From the NCBI RefSeq assembly GCF_000739655.1, contig NZ_BATR01000007.1, positions 1-64,000 of the forward strand: 64,000 nucleotides of DNA. Reading direction: 5' to 3'. Position numbers and translations under genes: made by a program. Shown piece after piece: positions 1-7,260 of the stretch; position 1 is the stretch's first letter; each line of letters begins with the position of its first letter. The DNA is from Verrucomicrobium sp. BvORR106. Its GTDB lineage: Bacteria; Verrucomicrobiota; Verrucomicrobiia; Verrucomicrobiales; Verrucomicrobiaceae. The notes under the pieces were generated by a model, which was given only the letters and a program-made list of their open reading frames with translations, ran no database searches and was not told where the DNA came from.

Positions 1-1521
1 GCTCCTGCTCCTGCCATTTCTCCCTCAGTACCGGCTGAACCCTCGGGTGCCCCGCCCACCGGTGGCGCTCCCGCGAAGGTGATCGACTTTGGTGATCGCC
101 CCAGCGCAGCGACTTCCACCCCCGCTCCGGCCGCCTCCATGGCGGCCGCTGAGTCGGGGCGCGCTCTGGGAGAAGCGCCCTCGACCACCTCCTTCCCGGC
201 CAAGACACCACCGCGCACCATGGGCGCTCTGACTCCGGCAGCCGCCACCCCGGCTCCGGCCCCTGCCCCTGCTCTCACGGTGACAGCAGCCACCCCAGCG
301 GCTCCCGCACCACCTTCTCCTCCTCCCGCTCCCGCCCCGGTCACCCCCGCTCCAGCGGCAGCCACGGCGAACGCCACACCCGCAGCACCGATGGCGAAGG
401 AAGAGGAAACTCTCCGTGCCGCAGTGAAGAAGTCCGAGAAAGCCAAGAAACCCGAGGAGTGGTTCTCCGCCACCCACGATCTGTGCGTGTACCTGTATCG
501 TGATGGCCGCTACCAGGAGGCCCGCGACACCGCGGCAGAACTGGTGGCCAAAGCGGTGAAGACCCTGGGCAAGGACCACAAGGACACCCTCCAGTACTGC
601 AACGACCTGGGTGCCTTCCATTTTTTCCTCAACGAGTATGTGGAAGCAGAAAAGTTCTACCGCATGGCCTTGGAAGGACGCGAAAAGACGCTGGGCAAAG
701 ACCACCGCGAGACACTGCAGAGCTCCAACAACCTGGCCGTGCTGCTCAAGGCCAAGGGTGACCTGCGCGGTGCAGAAGCCCTCTACCGCACCAATCTGGC
801 GGCCAACGAACGCACCGACGGCAAAGACAACCCCTCCACCGCCGCCACCCTGAACAACCTGGGCTTGGTGCTCCTGGATCTGGGAGAACCGGTTGAAGCT
901 GAGCAATGCATCCGCCGCGGGCTCATCATCCGCGAAAAAGAACTGGGCCCGCAATCCACAGACACCCTCGACAGCCAGAACAACCTGGCCCTCATCCTCG
1001 CCAGCAAGCGGGAGTATGAAGAAGCCGCCAAGCTCTACCGGAAGGTGCTCATCGCCCGCGAAGGTCTGCAGGGAAAGGAACACCCGTCCACCTTGAAAGT
1101 GGCCGAACGCCTCGCCGGCGTGCTGGGCAATCTGAACAAGCATGAAGACTCCATCATGCTCTACAAGCGCGTGCTGGATGCCCAGGAACGCAAACTGGGT
1201 CCTGACAACGAGGACACCCTGCTCACTGTTACCAACCTGGCCTACGCCTACTACCTCGACGGCGAATTCGAAGCCGCGGAACCCCTCTTCGAACGCGCCA
1301 TGACCGGGCTCGAAAAGCTGCTGGGCCCCGATCACCCCTATGTCGCCCAGACGGCGCACAACTTCTCCCTCATGCGTGAGAAGCAGGGGAAACTGGACCA
1401 GGCCGCCGTCCTGGCCGCCAAGGCCGTCGCCGCCGCGCAGAAGACCCTGCCAGACAGCCACGCACAGCGGGCCGCTTATGAGAAGCACCTCGCCAGCCTC
1501 CGCTCCTCCGGATCCAGGTAA
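1..1521 (+). CDS. Tetratricopeptide-repeat protein (5' end outside window)
   Basis: The frame is open from base 1 without a convincing start, so the gene begins upstream; the in-frame GTG at 79 is probably internal. The first ~135 visible residues are a Pro/Ala-rich, low-complexity linker, typical of an extracytoplasmic or tethering segment. From about base 460 to 1450 there are roughly seven kinesin-light-chain-type TPRs of ~42 residues, each with the pattern LG(K/P)(D/E)H..TL followed by NNLA(x)LL and a Y..A..LY/F helix. TPR arrays bind protein partners; no catalytic domain is visible. What precedes the linker (often a membrane anchor or kinase in PVC bacteria) cannot be seen. Stop TAA at 1519-1521. 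Confidence 0.85.
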   Translation, partial: APAPAISPSVPAEPSGAPPTGGAPAKVIDFGDRPSAATSTPAPAASMAAAESGRALGEAPSTTSFPAKTPPRTMGALTPAAATPAPAPAPALTVTAATPAAPAPPSPPPAPAPVTPAPAAATANATPAAPMAKEEETLRAAVKKSEKAKKPEEWFSATHDLCVYLYRDGRYQEARDTAAELVAKAVKTLGKDHKDTLQYCNDLGAFHFFLNEYVEAEKFYRMALEGREKTLGKDHRETLQSSNNLAVLLKAKGDLRGAEALYRTNLAANERTDGKDNPSTAATLNNLGLVLLDLGEPVEAEQCIRRGLIIREKELGPQSTDTLDSQNNLALILASKREYEEAAKLYRKVLIAREGLQGKEHPSTLKVAERLAGVLGNLNKHEDSIMLYKRVLDAQERKLGPDNEDTLLTVTNLAYAYYLDGEFEAAEPLFERAMTGLEKLLGPDHPYVAQTAHNFSLMREKQGKLDQAAVLAAKAVAAAQKTLPDSHAQRAAYEKHLASLRSSGSR

Positions 1522-1551
1522 TAACTTCAGGTCACCGGATCTCGTGCACCC

Positions 1552-1893
1552 CTAGTCCACCTTGATACGGGGCTTCATTTTCTCAAAAGTCTTGTCGCCG
1601 ATCCCTTTGACGTTCTTCACGTCCTCCACGGTCTGATAGGGTCGGCCTTTGATAATCGAGTGCGCCGTCTCCGGCCCGACTCCCGGCAGTGTTTCCAGCT
1701 GGACTGCCGTGGCCGTATTGAGATTCAGCACTGCCGTGGCGGGGTCATGAAACTTCCGCCAGGCCGCGATGCCCGCTGCCGCCAGGATCAGGACGGCCAC
1801 CAGCGCGAGAAACAAGTAGTTTCCACGACGCGACGCCGCCTTCCGTTCCTCCCGCCGGCGGATCGCCGACGATTCATCGTAAAGTTCACCCAT
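1552..1893 (-). CDS. Membrane-anchored helix-hairpin-helix protein (ComEA-like)
   Basis: 113 residues. A basic N-terminus is followed by one hydrophobic segment at about residues 25-45, then a ComEA-type helix-hairpin-helix domain (about 57-110) with LNLNTAT, LPGVGPETA and KGIGDKTFEKMKP, the two hairpins expected for non-specific DNA binding. ComEA homologues bind incoming DNA outside the cytoplasmic membrane; many short HhH proteins of this type in non-competent bacteria have no known role. No other competence gene lies nearby, so a role in DNA uptake is only a possibility. It ends 30 bp from the TPR gene, in convergent orientation. Confidence 0.8.
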   Translation of the reverse strand: MGELYDESSAIRRREERKAASRRGNYLFLALVAVLILAAAGIAAWRKFHDPATAVLNLNTATAVQLETLPGVGPETAHSIIKGRPYQTVEDVKNVKGIGDKTFEKMKPRIKVD

Positions 1894-1956
1894 TTCCCGT
1901 GAAGCATACCGGGATTCCCTCCAGGAGGCAACCCGCGGATGTGAGCGACGAACCCC

Positions 1957-2505
1957 TCAGGCGGTGGTCCAGTTCACCACCACGGTCTGCTCCCGCTGGT
2001 TGCGATCCAGGTACTTCACATGGCCATGCTCGGCCCCGTACTCGTGGATGCACTTGGTGACTTTCACGTCATAGCAGCAGTACTCGGCGATCTCCGCCAG
2101 CTTCCCCTGCTGCCACCAGCGGATGGCCTCCAGACCGTCCGCCGTCTTTCCCGCGCCGAGAGTGGCGCTCGCCAGGGACTCCAGCTTCAGCCGGTGGCCC
2201 ACCTTGGTCTCGATGTCCGCCATCAGGTCCAGGCTCTGCAGCTCCTCCTTCAGGTCAAAGGCGTAGTAGCCCATGAGCACCCCGTAGTCGAAGCTGATGT
2301 GGTTGAACCCAATCACGAGGTCAGCCCGGCGCAGCTGGGTAATGAGATCCTGCACGGTGCTCTCCGTGTAGATGTGGTACTGCCCCGTCTTGCTGCTGTA
2401 GGTGCAGCCGATGGACATGCCCATCTGGTGCTTGTTCTGCCAGCCACCGACATCGTTGGCGGTGCGCTGGGTTTCGAGGTCAAAGTAAACAATATCGCGG
2501 GCCAT
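1957..2505 (-). CDS. Predicted 3'-5' exonuclease, DEDDy / RNase H fold
   Basis: 182 residues from the ATG at 2505, preferred over the ATG at 2526 because AGGA lies about 7 nt upstream and the chain then begins directly with the nuclease core. Motif I is YFDLETQ (Asp9, Glu11), motif II is GFNHISFDYGVL, and motif III is EYCCYDVKVT, giving Y-x3-D of the DEDDy class. These acidic residues bind two metal ions in the family. The protein is one domain only, resembling the YprB/RNase H-like group of small predicted exonucleases; whether DNA or RNA is cut is unknown. It follows the RDD gene by 28 bp on the same strand. Confidence 0.72.
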   Translation of the reverse strand: MARDIVYFDLETQRTANDVGGWQNKHQMGMSIGCTYSSKTGQYHIYTESTVQDLITQLRRADLVIGFNHISFDYGVLMGYYAFDLKEELQSLDLMADIETKVGHRLKLESLASATLGAGKTADGLEAIRWWQQGKLAEIAEYCCYDVKVTKCIHEYGAEHGHVKYLDRNQREQTVVVNWTTA

Positions 2506-2533
2506 GGGTTCCTGTGTCCATGGCATGCGGTGG

Positions 2534-3322
2534 TCACTTTGGCAAGTTGCGCATGGCCTCGAGCACTTCCTTGCTCATCAGCAGGGTCAGCACGCCCAGC
2601 ACCAGCAGGAGGGCGACCAGCCCCGCCAGCACCACCATGCGCCAGGGCTCAGGCTGACCATGCTCCACGCGCGTAAGGCAGCTTTCATCCCAGGAGGTGA
2701 CGCCTTTCTGGAGGAGGCGGATGCGCCACCAGGCCATGGCGATGAGGGCAATGACCGGCACCAGACAGAGGCCCATGCCCTTCAGCCACACCTGGACGGA
2801 GCGCAGCAAGGCCTGCTGGTAGGTGGGCAAGCTGCCATCCAGGTTGCGCACCTGAATCCGCAGCAGCGCCTTGCCAGGGGTGGCACCCCGCTGACTAAGG
2901 AACCAGGCCTCCAGCGGGACAAAAAGCAGCAGCGTGACGGAATTGATCAGCCACTGCTCCATCCCCGGCCTCAAGAGCACCTCCGCCGCCTCAGGAGGCA
3001 GCAACCCACGCAAGGCCAACCCCAGCGTGAAGCTAAACCAGAAGTAGTCCACCATACGCGCCCAGAAGCGCATCCAGGGACGTGGGCGATCCAGCTCCTT
3101 CAGGGCCACATGCCGGGCAGCCTCTGCCGCCGCCAGCATTTCAGGAGCCGGGGGCCAGTACCCCTCGAAATCCTCCAGCTCTTTCAAGGGAAGCCAGTCC
3201 GGCACCCCCAGGCGCCACACCAGTTCATCCCCCTTCAGCAGACCATCACGGATCTGCTCGATGATCCGAAATTGCGAATGCGGTCCAGTGCGGTCACCTG
3301 CGATGGAGAGATGATATTCCAT
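2534..3322 (-). CDS. GYF_2-RDD family membrane protein
   Basis: 262 residues. The first ~50 residues form a GYF_2 domain (MEYHLSIAGDRTGPHSQF and a following LVWRLGVPDW), a peptide-binding module usually placed on the cytoplasmic side. Residues ~75-245 form an RDD domain starting at PWMRFWARMVDYF, with the conserved Arg and Asp, and three to four hydrophobic helices. The last helix, near residue 235, is followed by a short tail. RDD proteins are poorly understood; some move sodium or osmolytes. This GYF+RDD pairing is common in Verrucomicrobiota and Planctomycetota. It is probably co-transcribed with the downstream exonuclease. Confidence 0.82.
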   Translation of the reverse strand: MEYHLSIAGDRTGPHSQFRIIEQIRDGLLKGDELVWRLGVPDWLPLKELEDFEGYWPPAPEMLAAAEAARHVALKELDRPRPWMRFWARMVDYFWFSFTLGLALRGLLPPEAAEVLLRPGMEQWLINSVTLLLFVPLEAWFLSQRGATPGKALLRIQVRNLDGSLPTYQQALLRSVQVWLKGMGLCLVPVIALIAMAWWRIRLLQKGVTSWDESCLTRVEHGQPEPWRMVVLAGLVALLLVLGVLTLLMSKEVLEAMRNLPK

Positions 3323-3391
3323 CCTCAGGAATAGGGGTAAGCAGCGGGGCTTCGTCAGCTATGGACGAGGCCCCCGCAGAAATGAGACCGG

Positions 3392-3793
3392 TCAGAGACG
3401 ATAGACGATACGGGCCTTGTCACCATCGTAGTGGGACATCTCCAGCTTCACCTGGTCGCCAATGACGAGACGGATGAAACGCTTGCGCATCTTCCCGGAG
3501 ATATGGGCGAGAACTTCGTGGCCGTTACCCAGCTTCACGCGGAACATGGTGCCAGCGAGCACGGCGGAAACGGTCCCTTCCAGCTCGATCGGCTTGTCCT
3601 TGTCCTCCATGCCCTCAGGGCTCTGGCCCAGCTGAGGACCAGGGCGACCCATGAAGCCACCACGGCCTCTCGGACCCCCGCGCCCGCGCCCGCGACCACC
3701 TCCGCCACTCCGCCGAGGAGGGCCAGCATTTCGGGGTCCAATCCCGCCTTGCGGGGAATCATTGCGGTTCGGTTGATTCGGCTGGGGTGTCAT
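3392..3793 (-). CDS. infA: Translation initiation factor IF-1-like protein with Arg/Gly-rich extension
   Basis: The last 72 residues match a complete IF-1: [40 protein letters not shown] and a closing [19 protein letters not shown], the S1-like OB fold that occupies the ribosomal A site. From the ATG at 3793 the product is 133 residues, with a disordered N-terminal extension rich in Arg-Gly ([14 protein letters not shown]). A second in-frame ATG at 3610, with GAGG about 5 nt upstream, would give exactly the canonical 72-residue IF-1. I keep the longer form because the extension has protein-like composition, but the start is undecided. Longer readings (to 3928) would overlap the neighbouring gene and look non-coding. 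Confidence 0.75.
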   Translation of the reverse strand: MTPQPNQPNRNDSPQGGIGPRNAGPPRRSGGGGRGRGRGGPRGRGGFMGRPGPQLGQSPEGMEDKDKPIELEGTVSAVLAGTMFRVKLGNGHEVLAHISGKMRKRFIRLVIGDQVKLEMSHYDGDKARIVYRL

Positions 3794-3914
3794 ATTTGAT
3801 CTACAAAAAAACAAAGGCACAGAGATTGCCCGAAGGTGCCGCCAGAGAAGGGGCCTGACAAGCTGAAAGTGGGCAATCCCTCCTTCACTACACCCGAATC
3901 CCTCTGAATTCTTG

Positions 3915-5996
3915 TTATCTTGGAACAAAAATCAAGGTCCCGGCAGCTTCATCCTTCACATACTTCACGGCCACGGACTTTTCTCCCCTGCCGCGCGGCA
4001 GCAACCAACCTTCCAAATCGAACTCGTACGTGCGACCGTGAGAGTAGCGCGTCCACCCCTGGCAGAGGCCCTGTTTGTCATACACGTACACATCACGCCA
4101 GGCCTTCCGGGCAGTGAGAAGAGGATCCACATAAGCCGTGGCACCTGTGCGCTCCAAGAACTCCGGAAGCAGCACCTGGCTCAATAGCGTGAGGTTATAC
4201 TGCCGCAGCTGATACCGGATGGCCGGGCCGGGCTCCTGCCAGGAGGCAGTGAGGCTGCCGTCACGCTCTCGCAGCACGCCATAGTCCACCAGCCGCTGCT
4301 GGGCGGCCTTCACCGCCTCTTTGGCATCAGACTTGGAGGACGCACCGATGAGCGACTGCAGCTCACTCGTGGGCAGGGACCACAGATCCACCCGGTCCGC
4401 CACCTGGGAGATCGCCCGCTCCATCTGCTGGGCCAGCGGGCTCTTGCCGGTCCCGCCGTCTGCCGTCAGCTTTGTCTTGAGGGCCTCCTGGAGGTTCTTT
4501 TGTGACTGCTCCGCCGCAGCCTTGTCCTCGCCAGCGCTGAGCTTTCGCCAGGCTTCCTGCGCGGGAGCGAGATCCGCAGCCAGTGCTTGAAATGCGGTCA
4601 CGGCTTCTTTCCCGAGCGCCTCGGTCACCAGGCGGATTCCCCGGGTCGCCCCGTCACCCCCCAGCCTGCGCCCCAGAGCCAGCCAGCGGAGATCTGTCGT
4701 CGCCGGCATCCCCAGATCAGGATTTCCCGCGTCGTAGCAGATTTCCTGGATCCGGCCTTCGCCATCATAGAAGCGCATTTCGTTTGCCGGCATGGCAAAG
4801 CAGACAAACGCCGGAGCCGACCAGGAGACCCCGTTTCCCACGAACACCCCCACATCCACCCGGTGGGAGGTGATGCCGGTCGCCGCCTTCGTTTCAGACT
4901 GCCACTTCACCGTGATGCGCGCCGTGTCTCCATTGCCTTGAGGCTCGATCTTCACGCGGTCAGGATCCCCCTGGAGCAGCACCCACTTGTAGGTCAGCGG
5001 ACGACGCATCAGGTCGGGCGACTTGCGCGCCGTGACCACGATTTGCCGCTCCTGGGCGGAGCCACGAAAAACACGGGCGATGACGCCGGGCACGTTCCCC
5101 AGCTTTTCATCTGTCACCGCATCCAGCTCGAAGAAGTCCTTGTTGGCCGAGGCTCCGGTCTCCTCCAGCACCTCCAGGATGGCTACCGGCGGGATGAGCG
5201 GCGGCAGCATGTCATGAGCTTCCGTCACCATCTTTGTTTCATCGATCTGGCCGCCATCGAACACTGGCGGGTGCGCTGCCCCTGTGAAGTAGTCCGCCTC
5301 CGTCTTCACCATGCGGTTGCTCTTGCGGAAGATGGCCTGCAGGGTGGGCGCAAGGATGCGGTTGCGCAGCAGCAACTGCTGCGTCTCCGGCGGCAGCGCA
5401 GCCGCGGCACCAAAGAAGGCCTGGAGGAAGGGCTGGTCCGTGAAGGAGGAGCCTTGGGAGATCACCACGAAGGGCGTGTTCGCCGCATACAGGTCCCCCC
5501 AGCCATTGCGCCCATTCCAGCCAGGGTCGTAATCCTGATGCTCCGGGTAGAAATAGAGGTTGTTCCCCAGATACTGGGCGTTGAGGAACTCGAACCCTTG
5601 CCGGTTGCCCATGTAGAGCCGCGGCAGACTGCCTCCCTTGTCGGCTGGCGCGGACATGGAACAGTTGCCCAACACTGGAAACGGGCGCACTTGGTTGGCT
5701 GGCCCCACATCCGCCTTGCGCTCCTTCTCGGCCGCCGTGGGCTGGTACAAATCCACCTGCGGCCAGACTTTGACGTCGTACTGCGAGTGGCCGCCATCGC
5801 GGTTCTCGTAACGAAACCCGTTGAGCCCTGCCGCCGTGCCCTCACCATGCCACTTCAGGATGAGCTTCCCCACCTCGTCTGATCGCGTGGTGACCTGGGC
5901 GGACAGATTGGGTGAGCCCAGCCACGCGCCAAGGGTGATCAACGCGCCCCAGGCAAAAGTGATGCCGGGAATCTGCCTGGTGAAGCCGTGCTGCAT
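3915..5996 (-). CDS. Secreted protein of unknown function, 693 aa
   Basis: A hydrophobic N-terminus ending near SPNLSAQ (about residue 33) looks like a signal peptide. The remainder has no recognised catalytic motif. Visible blocks are a mixed beta region (about 40-330) rich in aromatic residues, a segment with [19 protein letters not shown] and a following [16 protein letters not shown] strand that resembles a beta-sandwich repeat, a more helical Ala/Lys-rich stretch (about 480-580), and a C-terminal region with [13 protein letters not shown] and GWLLPRGRG. Large secreted proteins of this sort without assignable function are common in Verrucomicrobiota. It is monocistronic, with an inverted repeat 45 bp upstream of the start. 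Confidence 0.7.
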   Translation of the reverse strand: MQHGFTRQIPGITFAWGALITLGAWLGSPNLSAQVTTRSDEVGKLILKWHGEGTAAGLNGFRYENRDGGHSQYDVKVWPQVDLYQPTAAEKERKADVGPANQVRPFPVLGNCSMSAPADKGGSLPRLYMGNRQGFEFLNAQYLGNNLYFYPEHQDYDPGWNGRNGWGDLYAANTPFVVISQGSSFTDQPFLQAFFGAAAALPPETQQLLLRNRILAPTLQAIFRKSNRMVKTEADYFTGAAHPPVFDGGQIDETKMVTEAHDMLPPLIPPVAILEVLEETGASANKDFFELDAVTDEKLGNVPGVIARVFRGSAQERQIVVTARKSPDLMRRPLTYKWVLLQGDPDRVKIEPQGNGDTARITVKWQSETKAATGITSHRVDVGVFVGNGVSWSAPAFVCFAMPANEMRFYDGEGRIQEICYDAGNPDLGMPATTDLRWLALGRRLGGDGATRGIRLVTEALGKEAVTAFQALAADLAPAQEAWRKLSAGEDKAAAEQSQKNLQEALKTKLTADGGTGKSPLAQQMERAISQVADRVDLWSLPTSELQSLIGASSKSDAKEAVKAAQQRLVDYGVLRERDGSLTASWQEPGPAIRYQLRQYNLTLLSQVLLPEFLERTGATAYVDPLLTARKAWRDVYVYDKQGLCQGWTRYSHGRTYEFDLEGWLLPRGRGEKSVAVKYVKDEAAGTLIFVPR

Positions 5997-6040
5997 GCCT
6001 TTGCCTTTCCTTACATTCCCTTCCCCACAACCCTGCTCCG

Positions 6041-6058
6041 TGTGAAGAATCCTTCACA
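6041..6058. promoter_or_regulatory. Perfect 7-bp inverted repeat upstream of the 693-aa secreted protein
   Basis: TGTGAAG-aatc-CTTCACA is a perfect 18-bp dyad 45 bp before the minus-strand start at 5996. The size and position suit a repressor or activator operator; a small hairpin in the 5' leader is the alternative. The rest of the 271-bp gap between 5996 and 6268 holds no gene; a direct repeat TGTGACA/TGTGACA sits near 6137-6152. Confidence 0.35.
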
Positions 6059-6267
6059 AGAGTACCGTCCAGCAGGAATAACCACCGGGCGCATACGTGT
6101 CAATACGGCTGTTCCTCCGGCATCTCTGCGTTTTGTGTGACAGATGTGACAAAGCAGAGGTTGCGGGCTGGCGGAAGCACGCTAGAGCACCCGTCATCCG
6201 CCGCGAGATCCGCGCCGTACTTCTTCCCGCCAGATTGTTGAGCTGTCTGCCACCCGTCAGAACTGGA

Positions 6268-7155
6268 ATGGCCATCCCTATCATCATCAACCCCGCTGCC
6301 AATAGCACCAAGGCAGCCGCCCAAATGGAGCGCATCCGTCAGCTGCAACCCGCACCGGAGATCCACGTGACTGAAGGCGTGGGGAATGCCCGGGACATCG
6401 CTGCCCGGCTGGCCGCCGAGGGCCGCCCCATCGTGGTGGCAGCAGGAGGAGACGGCACCGTCAATGAAGTGGTGAATGGTCTCGCCTCCCACCATCTGAC
6501 ACTGGCGGATGCTTCCAAGCACACGGCGCTGGGGATCCTGCCCGTGGGCACCATGAATGTGATGGCCTATGAAATGGGCCTGCCAGGACGAAATCTGGAA
6601 GCTTGCTGGGAGGTGATCCAGTCTGGAACAACGCGAGAGATTGACCTGTGGCAGGCGAATGATCAGTACTTTGCCCAACTCGCCGGCGTGGGCTTTGATG
6701 CCGAGATCGTGCAGCAAACCCCATGGGAAATGAAGCGCCGCTTTGGCCCCCTCAGTTATGTGATGACCGCTGCCCGCATCCTAGGCCAGGAAGCCCCAGT
6801 GCTCTCAGTAGAAATCGAGGGGCGCCCCCCACTCTTCGGCTCCGTGGTCCTGCTGGGAAACGGCCGTCACTACGGCGGGCCAGTGCGGGTGTTCCGCGAT
6901 GCCTCCAACACCGACGGCCTCCTGGACGTTCTGATCTTGCATCAGCGTCGTCCGCTGGAGGCCTTCCAATTCCTCGCCGCCCTTGTGGCCACGGGCTACC
7001 AGGAGTGCAATGACATCGACTACCTTCAGGTGAAGTCGCTCAAGGTCACTTCAGAGCAAGTCGTGCCCTATGAGCTTGATGGCGAACTCGGCCAGAACAC
7101 CCCGGTGGAGATCAAACTCGCCCCGTTCAAGTTGAAGGTGCGGACCGGGGTTTGA
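6268..7155 (+). CDS. Diacylglycerol/sphingosine-type lipid kinase family protein
   Basis: 295 residues from the ATG at 6268; upstream in-frame codons do not look coding. The kinase starts with PIIINPAANSTKAAA. The nucleotide-binding signature is AAGGDGTVNEVVNGLA, followed by GILPVGTMNVMAYEMGLPG, which corresponds to the GTxNDFA region of DgkB/YegS. The second domain contains GFDAEIVQQTPW and LLGNGRHYGG, and the C-terminus carries YELDGELG, the metal-coordinating D-G-E turn of the family. Such enzymes phosphorylate diacylglycerol or related lipids at the cytoplasmic membrane; the exact substrate cannot be read from sequence. A strong terminator follows immediately. Confidence 0.88.
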   Translation: MAIPIIINPAANSTKAAAQMERIRQLQPAPEIHVTEGVGNARDIAARLAAEGRPIVVAAGGDGTVNEVVNGLASHHLTLADASKHTALGILPVGTMNVMAYEMGLPGRNLEACWEVIQSGTTREIDLWQANDQYFAQLAGVGFDAEIVQQTPWEMKRRFGPLSYVMTAARILGQEAPVLSVEIEGRPPLFGSVVLLGNGRHYGGPVRVFRDASNTDGLLDVLILHQRRPLEAFQFLAALVATGYQECNDIDYLQVKSLKVTSEQVVPYELDGELGQNTPVEIKLAPFKLKVRTGV

Positions 7156-7258
7156 AGTTTTCAGTTGTTGGCAGCGCCCAACAACGCTCGCCAAAACAAA
7201 GCGGCCTTCGAGTTCCCCCGAAGGCCGCTTTTCATTTCAGTGCTGAAAACTGAAAACT
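7156..7258. terminator. Bidirectional terminator inside a larger inverted repeat
   Basis: The core stem is GCGGCCTTCG (7201-7210) with CGAAGGCCGC (7219-7228), an 8-nt loop, AAA before and TTTT after, so it can end both the lipid kinase (+) and alaS (-) transcripts. It sits inside a second, perfect 10-bp inverted repeat, AGTTTTCAGT (7156-7165) with ACTGAAAACT (7249-7258), giving a two-tier structure that fills the whole convergent gap. Confidence 0.85.
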
Positions 7259-7260
7259 CC

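Noticed and set aside
25-1488. Long minus-strand ORF opposite the TPR gene
   Set aside because: Shadow of a GC-rich coding strand: low-complexity Gly/Arg/Val composition, and the plus frame has clear TPR periodicity.
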